Under the pieces are notes generated by a model. It was not told the origin of the DNA and made no database searches. It saw nothing but the letters and a program-made list of their open reading frames with translations. From positions 1,580,106,049 to 1,580,170,048 of the forward strand of contig NC_090445.1 in the NCBI RefSeq assembly GCF_031143425.1: DNA of 64,000 nucleotides. The letters are read 5' to 3'. Every line of letters begins with the position of its first letter. The first letter of the stretch is position 1. Below, in pieces: positions 22,701-33,046 of the stretch. The translations under genes were made by a program, and so were the position numbers. This stretch comes from Pleurodeles waltl (lineage: Eukaryota > Chordata > Amphibia > Caudata > Salamandridae).

Positions 22701-24279
22701 TAAGTTGTCAGTGTATGGAGGAAGCAAAAGTTCTCCTACTGATTATCACTCTCTTTGCAGGAATCAGGAGACTATGGAATAAAACTGCTTAATTTCACAC
22801 TAAATAGAAATGGTGACAAAATAAATAATCTGTCCACTTCAACTTAGATAGGAATCAATCCTTTCGTGTGATGAGAAGAAATAGGATTCTGCATAAATTC
22901 AGAGTACTAAAATAATGTTTTCCCTAATTTACATGTGAAGCCTATAAACAGGAAAGGGGTAGTCAAAAATAGGAAAATGAATGGTGGTTACTTATCGATC
23001 CATCTATATCCGATAGGAGAAATTGTATCTTTTGTAAATTACCAAGAACCTAAAAGTGAATCATTCTACAAAAAGGTTTTTATGGTAATTATTTTATTTG
23101 CCCCTTCAAATGGATCAATATGCAAGGATGATTCACTTGTCGACATGCAAGACCCTATTACAAGTCAGGTGGGGCGGACCCCCTAGGGGTGTTGTGCCAA
23201 AGTATCATAACCAAAATGTCACCTGACAGAAATATCATGTAAAGGTGTTGTTTACAAAAATAAAACCTAATTTCAGTTAATAATAGAGAGCATACATCCA
23301 ATGGGACTACATTTTATAAACCTTATTTAGGGTACAATAGATGAGTCAGACAATATTTTTACAAATAGCATTCCCTGGTTGATGCAGCTATGCTGGTTAA
23401 CACTGGCCTGGCATTCCTACATTAAATAAAGTCACATGCAGGTAAAGGTGTTGCAAAGCTCTGCCCCACCTGACGCCTACAACTCTATTGGTGGTGCATT
23501 GAATGATTCCCTTGGTTGTCAACAGCATGGATTGTTCCTCCCCAGTTGGTGGATCATGCAATGAACCCTAGGACGTCTGAGGCCTTCATACCCTCTGCTG
23601 GAAGCAGATGGTTGATTGGGAGCAGATAGGTATCGGCATGTGTCTTACGATTGGATAAAGCCTGGTTGTATGTTATTCCACACTCTGCATCAAGTAGCTT
23701 CAAATAAATGACACTCAGCAAGTGTTCCTATCATGTCCAAATTTATCCCTGTTCATAAAATGATTAAGAAAGAAATCATAACTGTCCACAGAGAAGGTCA
23801 GGAATTGAAGATGTGTTAAACCTGTGATATGATTCAACTTTATGACATTGAGTTAATATTCTTAGGAGCTGGTTGCACACAGAGGCTGTTGCCTTTGATT
23901 GAGTCTGCCAAACAAGCCTTATGGACTGAATCCACAATAGCATCTTCTAATCTTGCTTCAATATTGTGATGAATGTGACACACATTTAGAGAATAATTTC
24001 CCATGGTTTTATATGAAAGTGGAGCCGGTAATTCTTAAGGAAAATCAATTTTAGAGTTGCCTACACAAAGGACAATATGATCCACAAACCAGGAAAATCT
24101 TGGACTCTTTTAAATTCCTATATGACTAAATGATGATCCGCATAACACTTGAAGATAAACTGAATGAGACCCACAAAATAATTTTCATAAGTGAGAGGAA
24201 ATTATCAAATGTGCACGAGAAATATTTGTCATTCATTTTATTTATATGAGGGGACAGTTTAAATTGGGAAACGGCATTT
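22701..24279. other. Unassigned AT-rich sequence
   Basis: No repeat family, coding region or terminal repeat could be supported. Short open frames of 60-85 codons do not resemble any family I know. Confidence 0.45.
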
Positions 24280-24290
24280 ACTACATGGTC

Positions 24291-25007
24291 GGAACCACGC
24301 AGGCTGTAACCATGCAAGGATTACCAATCTTGCCTGAACCACGCATGTGCCTGAACCACGCAAATGCATGGTTAAGGCACCATGCATATGCGTGGTTCCA
24401 GCACACATTGGGAACAGCTGGGAGAGGAACCCAGCTGCTGGGTAAGTGGGGTTGGGATGGGTAGGGGGAGGGATTCATTTTTAAGGACGGGGGTCGGAGG
24501 GCTTGGGGAGGAAGGGGCAGTTTTCTGGGTAGGTCGGGATTGTTATGTTTTTTTAAAAAGGAGTTGGTTTTAGGGCTCAGACTGGAGGGAGGCCAGGGTA
24601 GTTTTTAGGTCAGGGAGGTTTAGGTATTAGGGTTCGGGGGGGGGGTCGAGATCATTTTTAGGTCAGGGTGTGGTAGTTTTTGGGTTCAGGGCGGGGTGGT
24701 TTTTAGGACAGGGCGGGGCAGGGGGTTGGGGTACCTTTTAAGACAGAGCAGGATAGGTGGTAGGGTTCAGGGTGGGGGCAGGGATCGGGGTCATTTTTAA
24801 GACAGGGCAGGTAGGTTTTAGGTTTCAAGGTGGGGTCAGGGTAACTACCCTTAAGGGCAGGGTGGGTTTACTTTTAGGGCTCAGGTCGGGCGGTGTAGGG
24901 TTCAGGGCAGGGAGTGGAAGGGTCAGTTTTAAGGGCTGGTGCGGGATGAATTGCAGATTATAGTATCAGGTTTAAGAGGTCGGGCATGGGACAATTTACC
25001 ACACTTA
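24291..25007. repeat. Older repeat split by Harbinger (left part), with hairpin and G-rich tract
   Basis: The left end GGAACCACGC matches, inverted, GCGTGATTCC ending at 33046 on the far side of the Harbinger element. At 24352-24397 there is a strong hairpin (ACCACGCAAATGCATGGT paired with ACCATGCATATGCGTGGT around TAAGGC). From 24480 to 24960 the plus strand is very G-rich, with TTTTAGG and GGGTTCAGGG words recurring every 40-50 bp. This is consistent with an inverted-repeat element about 0.8 kb long before Harbinger inserted. Confidence 0.5.
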
Positions 25008-25702
25008 GGGGGTCATTACAACATCGGCGGTAAAAGCCGCTTACCGCCGTGCAGAAGACCGCCAATACACCGCCGCGGAATTCCGCCACAGCTATTATGA
25101 CCCACATCTCAGAATCTGCCGAAATTCAGACACCCACACAAGTCCGCCACACCAAAGGTCAGTGATAAACTGGCGAAAACAAAACCTCCACCGTCACGCC
25201 AACAGAAACACGCCCATGCTATTACGACCCACGAATCCACGCGGCGGTCTTTCAACCGCGGTATTCCATTGGCGGTACACACCGCCGCGTCCAAAATACA
25301 CACACATCTCCAAAACACCGGCGGACCCACACCTCTTCCCCCACAACTAACAACATGGGAGGAGCAGGTCTTGACCATTATGCATCCAGAGGGCCTCGGA
25401 GGAGTCGGTGGAGGAATGCATGCTATCACACACCCCCACCCTCACCCCCTCCCCTATCACTCCAACTCCTCACTAATGTACTAATAACACAAACCACCCA
25501 TCCCAACACCAAGCCCTGCATGACACAACAAAGCATGGACACCCATCACTAAAGCATGCCCACTGCACATACCCATAACACCCCCTAATCATCATCACAC
25601 AAGCCCCCACACAGGAATGCTAGCACTGGGGTACACGCTCACCCACCCATTGCACACCATGAGACACACAGATGCAATAATTATGCTTTTATACCCCTGC
25701 AG

Positions 25703-26537
25703 GGCCTCTACCTAACGTCACCAGACAGGAGGGTCCAGACATCTCTACCCCACCCACAGAAGAGGTCCACAGTGATGACAGCAGCTCTGGCCAACTGGAT
25801 CAAGATGACCAGCCCGGACCATTGTGGGTCTCGAGACAGTCGGTTCCCCTCGCACAGGCACAGCCCAACACTGACCTTCCACCCTCTGGTAACACCAGCA
25901 CAGCACCCACCCAGCGGGCCCATACCTCCGATGCAGGACACGTCAATCAGCTGTGTGTCCACCACTACAGGGAACCCAGGATAACCCACCACCCCAACAA
26001 CAACAGGGACCTGGGGGCAGCGGTAGTGGGCACACGGTCCAGAGGACAGAGGCACAGGAACACAGGGGTACTGGGAGGGCTGCTGTGTGACAGGAGGCGG
26101 ACAGGCCTAGGGAACCCACTCTCCACGAGGCCCTCTCCTCCATCATGGGAGCATACCACCACTCCCAGGAGACGATGGCGATGGTCCTGGCGATGGTCCT
26201 GGCCAAGTTTCAGGAGACCCAGCGCATGCAGGACAAACTGTATTTGGGGTTCAGGGAGGAGTACAGAACCATCAGCTCCGCCCTGGGCACCATCGTAGGG
26301 GTGCTGAAGGACATACAGAAGACCATGAGGGACACCGTGGCACTCCAAGGGGCCCCTGACACTAGCCTGGACGATGAACTGCCCACCACCTCCGCCGGCG
26401 CTAGTGGACAGGACGTCCCGCCACAGGACCACCACACCAGCACCCCACCCCCTGCAGACGGAGAACCACCCCGCAAGCGGTCCCTGAGATCCAGGAACAG
26501 GACAGAGCAAGATGGCAAGACCCCCGCCAGGAAATGA
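25703..26537 (+). pseudogene. Terminal exon of a second Myb-like Harbinger accessory gene
   Basis: A good acceptor (ATACCCCTGCAG, ending 25702) precedes an acidic Ser/Thr-rich stretch (EGPDISTPPTEEVHSDDSS). A frameshift between about 26080 and 26145 changes phase. The C-terminal part from 26145 (about 130 residues) has a predicted helical region (EYRTISSALGTIVGVLKDIQ) and a basic tail ending in GKTPARK before TGA at 26535-26537. The layout matches the C-terminal half of Harbinger Myb-like proteins: acidic linker, helix that may oligomerise, basic end. No Myb/SANT domain was found upstream, so the gene is truncated or its first exons are lost. Similarity to the 28380-29933 gene is in layout, not clear sequence. 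Confidence 0.6.
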
Positions 26538-26715
26538 GACCATCCTGATTGTCATCCCACTGTCCCACTTTGTTACCCTGTCCAGATTGGAACTGTTCCA
26601 CCTCCACTTCCAATGGGCAGTGCACCTGTGAGACTAATAGACTGGACTCTGCCATGGACATTCCTCCACCATCACCCATCACCATTTTGCCACCACCTCC
26701 AATAATTATCACTTC

Positions 26716-26721
26716 AATAAA
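26716..26721 (+). promoter_or_regulatory. AATAAA polyadenylation signal
   Basis: It lies 179 bases after the stop codon of the second Myb-like exon and on the same strand, so it probably served that transcript. Confidence 0.5.
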
Positions 26722-27007
26722 CACCCTTGAACCACAAAACAATCTGGAGTCAGTCTGTGATTATGAAAATGTGTATTATCTATGACAATGACAAAATCAG
26801 TTTGAAAATGTAATGTCAACATACCTATGTCACACATCACAAGCCCATGAAGGATGCAAGCAGATGACACACGTTGATAACCATACCTGTGAAACCGTAA
26901 TGGAAATGTACCACTCAGTTAGCATATACTGGTTCAAATTCACAGACAGGATAGAGGTAGAAGTGTGAAAGTAAATGTAATAGTAAAAAAGAATTCTCAC
27001 CTGTGTG

Positions 27008-28006
27008 TCACTGGAAATATTGCTGTATGACAGAGTCCCTGTTATCAATGTCTTCTTCCTCTGCTTCCTCCTCATCACTGTCCACAGGCTCCACAGCTGG
27101 CACAACACCGTCATCTGGACCATCCTCCTGCAGAAAAGGCACCTGGCGTCGCAAAGCAAGATTGTGAAGCATAGAGCAGGCGATGATGATCTGGCACACC
27201 TTCTTTGGTGAGTAGAATAGGGAACCACCTGTCATATGGAGGCACCTGAACCTGGCCTTCAGGAGGCTGAAGGTGCGTTCGATCACCCTCCTAGTCCGCC
27301 CATGGGCCTCATTGTAGCGTTCCTCTGCCATGGTCCTGGGATTCCTCACTGGGGTCATTAGCCATGACAGGTTGGGGTAACCAGAGTCCCCTAATAGCCA
27401 CACACGGTGCCTCTGGAGTTTGACCCATCACATAAGGGATGCTGCTATTCCGCAGGATGTAGGCGTCATGCACTGAGCCAGGGAACATAGCATTTACCTG
27501 CGAGATGTAGTGGTCTGCCAAACATACCATCTGTACATTCATCGAATGATAACTCTTCCGGTTCCTGTACACCTGTTCACTCCTGTAGGGGGGGACCAAA
27601 GCCACATGGGTCCCATCAATGGCACCTATGATGTTAGGGATATGTCCCAGGGCATAGAAGTCACCTTTAACTGTTGCCAAATCCTCCACCTGAGGGAAAA
27701 CGATGTAGCTCCTCACGTGTTCCAGCAGGGCAGACAACACTCTGGACAACACGTTGGAAAACATAGGCTGGGACATCCCTGATGCCATGGCCACTGTTGT
27801 TTGAAATGACCCACTTGCAAGGAAATGGAGTACTGATAGCACCTGCACTTGGGATGGCGGATTGGTGATATCAGATCTGGCTCCAACTGGGTACACAGTT
27901 CCTGGATTGTGGCACGGTCAAACCTGTAGGTGATGATTAAATGTCGCTCCTAAATTGTCAACAGGTCCATCAGCGGTCGGTACACCGGAGGATTCCACCA
28001 TCTCCT
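27008..28006 (-). pseudogene. Harbinger (PIF/HARBI1-type) DDE transposase, frameshifted
   Basis: In transcript order the first segment (28006 to about 27870) reads RRWWNPPVYRPLMDLL, an in-frame TAG at 27952-27950, then ERHLIITYRFDRATIQEL, the N-terminal helices of the family. A shift near 27865 moves to a second frame holding the first catalytic Asp (IIGAIDGTHVALVPPY), the second acidic segment (MVCLADHYI) and FPGSVHDAYILRNS. A second, compensating shift near 27405 returns to the original frame for [17 protein letters not shown] and the catalytic Glu block [18 protein letters not shown]. The C-terminus is a Glu/Asp-rich tail ending at 27008. About 330 residues in total matches the usual family size. 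All DDE-type landmarks survive, so decay is recent; one nonsense codon and two frameshifts abolish activity. The start is uncertain. Confidence 0.92.
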
Positions 28007-28379
28007 CACATGTCCTAGGAAGGACAACAGCGAACACAGAGTCAAGCAACTCAGAGGTATGTATCCACAGCTACACAGTACACGAAACATAATCCAAAAA
28101 GTTGTCTGTAAGTGTGTTGAGTCCAGGCCTAGGTATGTGTGACGCAGTTGTAAATGAAGCCATGTGGGCCCCTGAAATGGCGGATGCCTGACCTCTAAAG
28201 TGGGACAATGGGATGTGAGGTATCTGCACTGGTGTTGTACACCGTCGCGGTAGGCGGTCGGACGTCACCGCCGCGGACGTGACCGCCATTTTCTATCTGT
28301 TTAATCACTCGATACCTGATCTTTGACAGGAGAGGACCTACACTGCAAGTGCTGCTGTGACCTCGGTCTGGAAGAGACA
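28007..28379. promoter_or_regulatory. Divergent intergenic region between transposase and Myb-like gene
   Basis: About 370 bp separate the two divergently oriented genes, so it probably contains both promoters. GCGGTAGGCGGTCGG and CACCGCCGCGG at about 28248-28275 echo the GGCGG words of the element's ends and could be additional Myb-protein binding sites. That role is inferred; no clear TATA box was identified. Confidence 0.35.
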
Positions 28380-29933
28380 ATGGCACGTGCGTCTGGGGAA
28401 GGGGGCCCCTGCCTTCACTGCACAGGAGTTGGAGAAGCTCATGGACGGGGTCCTCCCCCAGTACACGCTACTCTACGGTCCTCCAGACCAACAGGTGAGT
28501 ACATAGGGTGCAAGTTGTATGGGCTATGCCTGGGTGGAGAGGGCTGGATGTAAGTAGGAAGGGGGCAGAGTTATGCGAGCATGAAGGAGTGTGAATGCAT
28601 GCGCCACATGGCAAGGGCAGGGATGTGGGCCACTCACTTTGACTGTGCTGTTGCTAATGACTTCTCTTCTTCCCCTGTACATGTCATGTAGGTCAGCACC
28701 CACCAGAAGAAGGATATTTGGCGTGCCATCGCCAAGGAAGTTCGGACCCTGGGGGTCCACCAGAGATGGAGCACTCACTGCCGTAAAAGATGGGAGGACA
28801 TTCGCCGCTGGAGCAAGAAGACGGCGGAGGCTCAGCTGGGGATGGCCTCCCAACGTGGGAGGGGTGCCCGTCGCACCATGACCCCCCTGATGTTCCGGAT
28901 CCTGGCGGTGGCCTACCCTGAGTTGGATGGGCGATTGAGGGCATCACAGCAGACACAAGGGGGTGAGTACACTCACATTCTCATGACTTTGCGCGCAGTG
29001 GAGGGGTCTGGGTGGGGGAGGAGGGCTGTGGGTTTCCCTAGGCCAGGGTGAGTTCCGTAGGTTAGGCCCCTCCAGAATGCAGGCCATGTGCCACTCCACC
29101 CCACCTCTGTAGAGTGCCAAGTACAGGTATACATGCCCCTGTGTCATCTATGTGGACAGATGACACTCATAGCCATGTAGGCCATACTCCAGGAACTGCA
29201 TCTGTAGAGGCCAAGAGCAGGGCGTAGTGCAGGGGGCTGCTGTGTCTGTATTGTCCGCCAACGGTAGCGGTAAGCCATGCACTCAACCTGTCTTTCTTCT
29301 GTTTCCCCACCCCTTTTTGTGCTCTCCCTGTTCTTTTGTGCATCAGCATAATCAACCGGAGGTACAGTGGCACCGGAGCACGAGGGAGCTGCATCCCACA
29401 TGGCCATGGAGAGCCACACCACAGACTCTGAATACACCAGTGGGACGGAGGGCGAGGGGAGCTTCACGTCGGTCACCGGATCAGCAAACAGCATCACGGA
29501 CTCGTCCTCCGATGGGAGCTCCCTTGTGGTGGCGGCACCATCCGTGCCCCCCACTTCTACAGTTACAGCCGCCACCCCCCCTACCAGCACCGCCCTCCCA
29601 GCAGCCCCTCAGCCTTCGCTCCGTGCCCGCTCACCCAGGAGGGTGGGCATCACCTTTGCCCCAGGCACCTCAGCCCCTGCCCCTGTCACCCCTGCTGCCC
29701 TCAGTGAGGAGGCCATTGACCTCCTCAGGTCACTCACTGTTGGGCAGTCTACCATTGTGAATGACATCCAGGGTGTAGAAAGGCAGTTGCAACACACTAA
29801 TGCATTCCTGGAGGGCATTCATTCTGGTCAGGCTGCCCATCATCAAACCCTGCAATCTCTGGCCTCAGCACTGATGGCAGCCATTGTCCCTGTGTCTAGC
29901 CTCCCCCCTCCAAATCCCTCCACCCAGCCTTGA
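28380..29933 (+). pseudogene. Myb/SANT-like Harbinger accessory gene, three exons
   Basis: Exon 1 (28380-28494) starts ATG and gives FTAQELEKLMDGVLPQYTLL, but a one-base shift at the G5C4 run near 28401-28409 puts the ATG out of frame. The donor is GTGAGT at 28495. Exon 2 (28692-28962) follows an acceptor CATGTAG and completes the domain: HQKKDIWRAIAKEVRTLGV, then HCRKRWEDIRRWSKKTAEAQ, the tryptophan-spaced Myb/SANT fold of NAIF1/MSANTD-type proteins. Its donor is GTGAGT. Exon 3 is in frame if the acceptor at 29361 is used; the alternative 15 bases upstream would add an in-frame TAA. Exon 3 encodes an acidic Ser/Thr-rich linker, a Pro/Ala-rich part and a C-terminal helical region (LLRSLTVGQSTIVNDIQGVE), ending at 29933. 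About 318 residues in total. Such proteins bind subterminal sites and carry the transposase into the nucleus in known Harbinger systems. Confidence 0.85.
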
Positions 29934-31344
29934 TCCCCTGTACCCCAGCGTATCCCAAGCACACCATCAGGCCAGCATGTACACACCTCAACACAAAAAG
30001 TGGCTCTGGCAAACATAGGCACCACACATCCCACAGGCACTCACACAAGCATCACCCACATACAGACACAGCAACATCCACTGCCTCCACTGTGTCCCCC
30101 TCATCGTCATCTCCCTCCTTCCTCCCAGTGTCGTCTACACTCTCACCTGCATGCACTACATCTACAGCCACTAGGACTTGCACCAGAACACCCAGCACCA
30201 CACCCCGTTCACCTGCACTCACCACCCCCATTACCATTTACACGTCCCCTGTGTCCTCTCCTAGTGTGTCTGTGACGCCCCCTCCCAAAGTACACAAACG
30301 CGGGCACCCACACACTCAACATCCATCCACCTCACGACAGCCTCCAGAACATGCACCTGCACCCAAATCATCTAAAGTTACACCTCCTACAACCACCTCC
30401 TCTTCCTCCACTCCCAGACCCCCTCCGGCTACCCGTCCCAGTGTTCGTCAGAAACTTTTCCTGAGCAACCTTGACCTCTTTCCCACCACCCCCACCCCTC
30501 CAATTCATAGGTCCTGTAGTAGCACCTCAGCCAAAAAAAGTCTGGTTCCAGTGGTGCGGTTAGAGGTATGTGGAGTGCACCGGGCACCAGGGCAGCCAGT
30601 GTGACACAGAGCCAAAGCACTGCCAGTCCACCTCCTGTAAAACACCAGAAGTTGGACAGTGCCCGACAGGAGAGTGTGAAGACTCCTACCGGCAAAGCCG
30701 CTCACAAGGGTCCCGGGGGGAGTGCCGAGTCAGCTGTGACTCCTCCCAAGGTGGTGAAGGGGCAGAAGAAGTCTCCAAAGTCTGGTAAGAGCAGCACGGC
30801 GGAGAAGTCCGCCATCCTCCCCGCTGGCCAGGACACCTCCGCCAGCCCCATCGTCACTGGTCCAGAGACCACCGCCAGAGTCAGTGCCCAGGAGGGCAGC
30901 ACTATCGTCACTGGTCCGGAGACCACCGCCAGAGTCAGTGCCCAGGAGGGCAGCACTATCGTCACTGGTCCGGAGACCACCGCCAGAGTCAGTGCCCAGG
31001 AGGGCAGCACTATTGTCACAGGTCCGGAGACCACCACCAGAGTCAGTGCCCAGGAGGGCAGCACTATCGTCACTGGTCTGAGTCAAAGGCCAGGAGGGCA
31101 GCACTATCATCACTGGTCCGGAGACCACCGCCAGTGTCAGTGCCCAGGAGGGCAGCACTATCGTCACAGGTCCGTAGACCACGCCAGATTCAGTGCCCAG
31201 GAGGGCAGCACTATCGTCACTGGTCCGGAGACCACCGCCAGAGTCAGTGCCCAGGAGGGCAGCACTATCGTCACTGGTCCGGAGACCACGGCCATCGTCA
31301 GTGCCCTGGAGGGCCCCGGCAGCCACAGCCCCGCTGGGCACTGA
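29934..31344 (+). pseudogene. Low-complexity reading frame with 18-residue repeats, downstream of Myb-like gene
   Basis: After the TGA the plus strand continues with long open, Thr/Ser/Pro/His-rich frames: one open to 30604 containing RQKLFLSNLDLFPTTPTPP, and an overlapping one from 30568 to 31344 (258 codons) containing PPPVKHQKLDSARQESVKTP and a Lys-rich stretch. The second ends in repeats of TGPETTARVSAQEGSTIV encoded by a 54-bp minisatellite. The frame change at about 30565 looks like a single indel, so these were probably one protein or a C-terminal extension of the Myb-like gene. No known domain is recognised. It could also be GC-rich repeat DNA that happens to be open. Confidence 0.45.
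30858..31310 (+). repeat. 54-bp minisatellite, in frame (18 codons per unit)
   Basis: The unit GTCACTGGTCCGGAGACCAC... through GCAGCACTATC is 54 bp and recurs about seven to eight times with few changes. A shorter variant at about 31075-31110 and a mutated unit at about 31165-31195 break the regularity. Because 54 is a multiple of three, the reading frame passes through most units unbroken. Confidence 0.92.
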
Positions 31345-31364
31345 GGGACCGTCATGCCACACAC

Positions 31365-31570
31365 CGCTGCACAGGTCAGAGACAGCAGAGTCAAGCCCCG
31401 CTGAACAGGGCAAAGACCGCCATGGCAAGCACCGCTGAACAGGTCAGAAACTGCAAAGTCAAGCACCGCTGAACAGCGCAAAGACCGCCATGGCAAGCAC
31501 CGCTGAACAGGTCAGAAACTGCAAAGTCAAGCACCACTGAGCAGGGCAAAGACCGCCAACTCAAGCATCG
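31365..31570 (+). repeat. 34-bp minisatellite (two alternating variants, 68-bp period)
   Basis: CAAGCACCGCTGAACAGG units alternate between an endings type AAACTGCAAAGT and a type AAAGACCGCCATGG. The 68-bp spacing is exact between CATGGCAAGC at 31421 and 31489. About six 34-bp units. Confidence 0.85.
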
Positions 31571-31730
31571 TTAGCCCATGTGCAGCTGGGACAGTGACGG
31601 AACTGGTAGTAGTCAGCACCAGTCCCCCTCCAGAACCAGTGAAGAACTGCATCCACTACCTGAATCCTTCACAGGATGAAGCACTCTGGGCACCAGTCCC
31701 CCTCCAGAACCAGTGGAGACTGTTATCCAC

Positions 31731-32100
31731 TTGAGAGACTGTGGCTTTGCACTCCCCAGGATGGTACAGTGGGCAAGCCACCCACTGTAGAGACTTGAGA
31801 GACTGTGGCTTTGCACTCCCCAGGATGATACAGTGGGCAAGCCACCCACTGGAGAGACTTGAGAGACTGTGGCTTTGCACTCCCCAGGATGGTACAGTGG
31901 GCAAGCCACCCGCTGTAGTGACTTGAGAGACTGTGGCTTTGCACTCCCCAGGATGGTACAGTGGGCAAGCCACCCACTGTAGTGACTTGAGAGACTGTGG
32001 CTTTGCACTCCCCAGGATGATACAGTGGGCAACCCACCCACTGTAGAGACTTGAGAGACTGTGGCTTTGCGCTTCCCAGGGTACATCAATGGGCATGGAG
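31731..32100 (+). repeat. 64-bp minisatellite, six units
   Basis: TTGAGAGACTGTGGCTTTGC starts at 31731, 31795, 31859, 31923, 31987 and 32051, a constant 64-bp period. The last unit is incomplete. The long open frames on the minus strand across it reflect the repeat, not a gene. Confidence 0.95.
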
Positions 32101-32956
32101 CCTCGTCGTGGATCTGGCGTGGTGCTGTAATCCGGCTGAGGTGCCCCCCCTTCCCTTCCTGCCTGTTGTATTTCTATCTGATGCCCCTGCAGTGTTCTCT
32201 CCGTTTGTGGACAGGTATCTAGTGTAGGCCTCGCCCATGCATTTTGGGCCCAGTGGTCTACGGACATTGAATTGCGCATACCTGCACTACTAATCGTGAT
32301 GTATATATTTGGAATGTGTATATATTTCTGTATATATGAGCTTACTGTATTTGGATACATTACAATGGTTCAAGTAATTTGGTTTTGTCTTTGCATTCTT
32401 CCGGGGGTTTGGGGGTTGTTACCGTGATGTTTGGAAATGCATTGGTGTGTGTGTTGTAGTGTGCGAGGGTCGGGTTGAGGGTGTTCCGTGTGTGTGTCCC
32501 TGACTTTTGCCTCCCCCTCCCCTATGTCGTAGGTGCAGTACTCACCGTTGTCTTCGGCGCCGCCATTGCTGATGTTCGTAGAGGAGCAGGAACACAATCG
32601 CAGGGAGTATTTGGAGTTCCGGCTCCATGGTGGCCTCCTGCCTCGTGGAGTGTGTTAAGGTGAGCGTTTTACCATTGCAAAAGCTGTTTCCGCCGTGTTT
32701 TTATCCACGGTGAATCCGCCCTGGAAAAGGTGGCGGATTGGTGGGTTGTAATAGTGTGGGCGGTACTTTGTCTTCCGCCTGTCTGTTGGCGGTGACCGCA
32801 GCGCTGCTTGTCTGTACCGCTGTGGCGGTCGGAGTGTTAAAGTGACTGTCTATGTTGGCGGTTTCCGCCATGGTCATAATTCCCTTTTTTTTTCGCCGGC
32901 CTGTTTGCGGTATTATCGCAGCTTTAACACCGTCCGCCAGGGTTGTAATGAACCCC
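32101..32956. other. Right subterminal region of Harbinger element
   Basis: From about 32690 the sequence is rich in GGCGG/CCGCC words (for example GGTGGCGGATTGG, GTCCGCCAGG), mirroring the left subterminal region 25020-25330. In Harbinger elements such words are candidate Myb-protein/transposase binding sites. The part 32101-32690 holds nothing I recognise. Confidence 0.5.
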
Positions 32957-33046
32957 ATAATCCTTTACCAAATATGCTTTTTACTGCAAAATTTGTTGTT
33001 GTGACCGCGTTCTTAAGGCATGTGTGGTTCAGGCATGCGTGATTCC
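32957..33046. repeat. Right part of repeat split by Harbinger
   Basis: GTGTGGTTCAGGCATGCGTGATTCC at the end is the inverted counterpart of the hairpin-rich left part that begins GGAACCACGC at 24291. No convincing target duplication flanks the reconstructed element. Confidence 0.4.

Larger units (their letters stand above)
25008..32956. mobile_element. Harbinger-type DNA transposon, 7.9 kb, with accessory genes
   Basis: The left end reads GGGGGTCATTACAAC. The right end on the other strand reads GGGGTTCATTACAACCCTGG, with only one difference in the first 15 positions. The flanks are TTA (25005-25007) and ATA (32957-32959), a TWA-type duplication with one mismatch. Both ends continue into GCGG-rich subterminal sequence. 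Inside are a Harbinger DDE transposase (minus), a Myb/SANT-like gene (plus) transcribed divergently from it, and the last exon of a second Myb-like gene. The pair of transposase plus Myb-like DNA-binding protein is the known gene set of autonomous Harbinger elements. Frameshifts in both genes show that this copy is no longer autonomous. Confidence 0.88.

Noticed and set aside
31731..32100. Regular 64-bp repeats suggestive of a CRISPR array
   Set aside because: There are no unique spacers between short repeats; the whole 64-bp unit is conserved. The context is a vertebrate transposon.
31613..32360. Minus-strand frames of 158 and 234 codons
   Set aside because: They run through the 64-bp minisatellite in several frames at once. 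The apparent protein repeats are the minisatellite itself.
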